Source of the DNA: Spirosoma sp. SC4-14
Lineage (GTDB): Bacteria > Bacteroidota > Bacteroidia > Cytophagales > Spirosomataceae
Direction: 5' to 3'
Length of the DNA stretch: 64,000 nucleotides
NCBI RefSeq assembly: GCF_037201965.1
Contig: NZ_CP147518.1
Coordinates: forward strand, 495,001-559,000
The notes under the pieces are model-generated. The model was not told the origin of the DNA. It searched no databases and saw only the letters and a list, made by a program, of their open reading frames with translations. Positions 61,998-64,000 of the stretch are shown in pieces (position 1 is the stretch's first letter; every line of letters starts with the position of its first letter). The position numbers and the translations under genes are program-made.

Positions 61998-62312
61998 ATG
62001 GAAGAAATTGCGTTTACAATGAAGCTCAAGCCGGGCGTTGAAGCCGAGTATAAACGTCGTCATGACGAAATCTGGCCCGAATTAGCGAGCGCCCTAACCA
62101 AAGCAGGTATCTGCGATTATTCTATTTACCTCGATTCATCAACCGGAACGCTGTTTGCTGTTCAGAAACGGCTTGATGGACATACTGCCGACCAATTGCC
62201 CGAACTACCCGTTATGCAACGATGGTGGCTCTATATGGCTGATCTGATGGATGTTAACCCCGATAATTCACCGGTTGTTCAACGATTAGAGCAAGTGTTT
62301 CAGTTGGAATGA
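61998..62312 (+). CDS. rhaM: L-rhamnose mutarotase
   Basis: 104 residues, full length, cytoplasmic. It interconverts the alpha and beta anomers of L-rhamnose. Typical features are MKLKPGVEAEYKRRHDEIWPEL with the catalytic His near residue 22, YSIYLD with the catalytic Tyr, and the ending WWLYMADLMD. It follows the GH105 enzyme by 47 bases in the same direction, so the pair serves rhamnogalacturonan use. No rhamnose isomerase or kinase is in the window. Confidence 0.94.
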   Translation: MEEIAFTMKLKPGVEAEYKRRHDEIWPELASALTKAGICDYSIYLDSSTGTLFAVQKRLDGHTADQLPELPVMQRWWLYMADLMDVNPDNSPVVQRLEQVFQLE

Positions 62313-62332
62313 TTTGTTGAAACCATAGTAAA

Positions 62333-62371
62333 ACGCGCCCATAAGAGAAACCGTCTCCTATGGGCGCGTTC
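62333..62371. terminator. Bidirectional terminator after rhaM
   Basis: AACGCGCCCATA (62333-62344) pairs perfectly with 62360-62371 with an inner GAGA/TCTC extension. It lies between convergent rhaM and the minus-strand gene at 62382. Confidence 0.8.
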
Positions 62372-62381
62372 GGTACCTAGC

Positions 62382-63128
62382 TTACTGGCGGCTTTGTAAC
62401 CCATCCAGGATAACTTCATATTGCTTTTCAGCGGCATTGTACACATAATGGTATTCGGTTGGATAAAGACCGGCTACCTGAAATTTTTGGGGTTGTTTTA
62501 TGGCAATCCGTTCGTCGTTTACTTTTTTCAGGAAATCGAGCGTAAACATTGGTTCCAGGAACGTTACTTTCCCATCCAGCGCCCCGTAAATGAATGTTGT
62601 TGTAAAGGGCTTTCCCTGAAATTCTCCACTGGTAGGGTCAATCCAGTGGACACCCATCTGAGGAATACCATTATCGCGAATATGGCCCTGTGGTATATAA
62701 GCCATATCCGGATTTTTAGTAAAACGAGGGTCGTTGGGCTTAATGCCATCGCGTTCTTCATTCGAGGTGTAGTAAAAGTGACAATCGAAGTGAGGAACAT
62801 TATAAACGCCATCGGGTTCATGTCCATGAGGCATCCAGCCAAAAGCAATGTGCTTAATCAGCGTTTTATCGGCTTCTTTGGGCGGATATAGAATCCAGTG
62901 AGTCATTTCTGTTGATAAACTGCTGAGGGCAGCTTCCGAAATAGCAACCCCTACCTGCGTTGGATTGCCCTGGGCATCGACCCGGACGAACGTACGGATT
63001 GTTCCGTTACCCGCTCTGGCCGATTCGCCATACCTGGTGATAGGGGCTGGTTTCTTATTGCTTTGAGGAGCATCGTTGGGACCTAGTAAGGTCGTTGCGG
63101 CTACAATAACCAGTGCAAATAGGTTCAT
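62382..63128 (-). CDS. Secreted His-rich protein of unknown function, DUF5602-like
   Basis: 248 residues from ATG 63128, chosen because it places a signal peptide (MNLFALVIVAATTLL) at the N-terminus; longer upstream frames run through the neighbouring gene. The middle carries a histidine cluster MPHGHEPDGVYNVPHFDCHFY, which I recall from a small Bacteroidota family (DUF5602-like; not checked). The C-terminus holds IKQPQK, YPTEYHYVYN and KQYEVILDG, and the same words recur in a broken copy on the other strand at 63680-63859. Metal binding by the cluster is likely but unproven. The fragment of a BNR gene ends 14 bases upstream in the same direction. Confidence 0.75.
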   Translation of the reverse strand: MNLFALVIVAATTLLGPNDAPQSNKKPAPITRYGESARAGNGTIRTFVRVDAQGNPTQVGVAISEAALSSLSTEMTHWILYPPKEADKTLIKHIAFGWMPHGHEPDGVYNVPHFDCHFYYTSNEERDGIKPNDPRFTKNPDMAYIPQGHIRDNGIPQMGVHWIDPTSGEFQGKPFTTTFIYGALDGKVTFLEPMFTLDFLKKVNDERIAIKQPQKFQVAGLYPTEYHYVYNAAEKQYEVILDGLQSRQ

Positions 63129-63142
63129 TGTGAGTTGATTGT

Positions 63143-63676
63143 TTATGGTTGAAAAAAAGGAAATTGCATTAGGGTAACACTCGATTCCTGACCTTTCCAA
63201 ACCTGGTAGGCGATTAGCAGGCCATTGGATGTTGGAAGCAGAACCGGTAAGGAGGTGAGTTCGCCTGCCTTGCTCAGCGGTATGGTATGCGATTGGCCGC
63301 TTGCCGTATAGGTTCGCACCATAGTTTGGCGATAGGCGTCGGGAGCTTCGCCTATCAGTTCTTCCCAAACCATTGCCATCCGCCCGTCGGGCCATCCCGT
63401 AATCTGTGGATGCGTCCGTTGGGCTCCGGCAGTTAGTTCTGGCGTTTGGGGTTTGTCGAGTTGGGCAAGCCGGATACCTTCGCTGCCACTTGCGCCCGAA
63501 TACCAGGTAGCATATACGGTCTCATTGCGGGCAAATAGTTGTGGACCCGAATGTGGGCAGGCGTTGATTTCCCAATGATCGTGACCCAGTAGCTGAGGTT
63601 TACTGAACGATTGCCCGCCGTCCGTTGAAACCACAAAGCTTACATCCCGAACCCCAGGGCCTGTCTGAGTAGGTAC
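63143..63676 (-). pseudogene. Truncated BNR-repeat (sialidase-like) gene, 3' part
   Basis: The frame encodes a BNR/Asp-box beta-propeller fragment: GVRDVSFVVSTDGGQSFS is a canonical Asp box, then WEINACPHSGPQL, VYATWYSGA, THPQITGWPDGRMAMVWEE. The signal peptide and upstream propeller blades are missing. The frame stays open to 63841, but the residues before about 63676 do not look like a propeller and coincide with the opposite-strand gene fragment. It is therefore a 5'-truncated gene, probably non-functional, with its promoter lost. Normal members are two to three times this length. Confidence 0.75.
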
Positions 63677-63679
63677 CCA

Positions 63680-63859
63680 GTCTTCTACGAGCCAATGATT
63701 ACGGTCGATTATCTGAAAAAAGCCGTTCATGAGCACTTTACTGTCAAACAACCACAGAAGATCGCACCCTCGGGGTATTATCCCGGTGAGTATGCAATCC
63801 GGTACAATAGCACCGACAAGCAGTATGAAGTGGTACTGCAAAAAATGGCAAAATATTAG
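63680..63859 (+). pseudogene. Inverted C-terminal fragment of a paralogue of the 62382-63128 gene
   Basis: The plus-strand frame ending at TAG 63857-63859 reads EPMITVDYLKKAVHEHF, VKQPQKIAPSGYYPGEYA, IRYNSTDKQYEVVLQKM. The intact protein ends EPMFTLDFLKKVNDERI, IKQPQK, GLYPTEYHYVYN, EKQYEVILDGLQ, so this is its paralogue, about 55 residues. Homology fades upstream near 63670, at the same place where BNR coding on the other strand begins to fail. No start codon or remaining gene precedes it. It is a fragment left by a rearrangement. Confidence 0.85.
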
Positions 63860-63874
63860 TCAGTAGGGCCATAA

Positions 63875-63919
63875 AAAGAGGGGGAGAGGTATACACTTGA
63901 TATACCTCTCCCCCTCTTT
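63875..63919. terminator. Bidirectional terminator with 19-base arms
   Basis: AAAGAGGGGGAGAGGTATA (63875-63893) is perfectly inverted at 63901-63919. It lies just after the fragment's stop and before the stop of the minus-strand frame entering at the right edge. Confidence 0.8.
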
Positions 63920-63950
63920 ATAATTGTATTCTGAAGCGTCGACGTTGTGT

Positions 63951-64000
63951 TTACCGTTTCGACAGATGTTGTGAGAAGAATGGGAGCATTTTCTGCTCAA
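63951..64000 (-). CDS. Possible 3' end of a gene entering from the right edge
   Basis: A minus-strand frame runs from the right edge to TAA at 63953-63951 and encodes EQKMLPFFSQHLSKR. The hydrophobic-aromatic, then basic ending resembles alpha/beta-hydrolase C-termini, but 16 residues cannot settle it. The hairpin at 63875-63919 downstream would serve as its terminator. Confidence 0.35.
   Translation of the reverse strand, partial: EQKMLPFFSQHLSKR

Noticed and set aside
63677..63841. N-terminal part of the BNR frame up to 63841
   Set aside because: The residues are antisense to a homologous fragment on the plus strand and do not resemble a propeller or signal peptide.

Overview
The window looks like chromosomal DNA of a Bacteroidota bacterium, most probably a cytophagal such as Spirosoma or a close relative (inference from gene content). 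Supporting signs are a SusC/SusD pair, a PorP/SprF-type protein beside a giant protein with a gliding-motility-associated C-terminal domain, a type IX secretion (T9SS) sorting tail, TAnnTTTG-type promoter boxes, almost no Shine-Dalgarno sequences before genes, and roughly half G+C. I see no prophage, IS element, plasmid gene, CRISPR array or rRNA.

Layout. 1-15.7 kb is mainly housekeeping: the 5' part of prfB with its programmed +1 frameshift, lpdA, mutL, two tandem rhomboid proteases, dxs, an aspartate kinase, a PorP/SprF protein divergent from a 1220-residue PKD/CTD surface protein, and ruvB. 15.7-19.9 kb holds an ArsR-like regulator, a DMT permease, der, era and an initiator tRNA. 19.9-29.3 kb is an efflux island: a histidine kinase and response regulator divergent from a three-gene RND pump, followed by a decayed duplicate of the response regulator. 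29.4-33.7 kb carries a GT2 glycosyltransferase with a polytopic membrane protein, then a sigma factor overlapping an anti-sigma-like TPR protein.

33.8-42.6 kb is the most unusual part. It is a tightly packed, one-direction gene block: FHA-TM-zinc ribbon protein, acidic single-pass protein, zinc ribbon-FHA protein, PP2C phosphatase, caspase-fold peptidase, transmembrane Ser/Thr kinase with TPRs, TPR membrane protein, and probably a PKD/FN3/LamG lipoprotein. I see no T6SS genes with it. I propose it as a phospho-signalling module wired to a caspase-like protease and the cell envelope.

43-64 kb is an envelope and carbohydrate region: SusC, SusD and a large FG-GAP/UnbV lipoprotein that carries an in-frame palindromic insertion; a barrel / glycerophosphodiesterase lipoprotein / barrel operon; a metallophosphoesterase; two envelope proteins of unknown function; an amidohydrolase; a T9SS cargo protein; a GH105 unsaturated rhamnogalacturonyl hydrolase with L-rhamnose mutarotase; and at the right end a small periplasmic protein next to a truncated BNR-repeat gene. 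That truncated gene is joined to an inverted C-terminal fragment of a paralogue of its neighbour, which marks a rearrangement scar.

Most operon ends are marked by long inverted repeats, several of them near-perfect and placed between convergent genes. Functional statements rest on reading motifs by eye; no database search was run.
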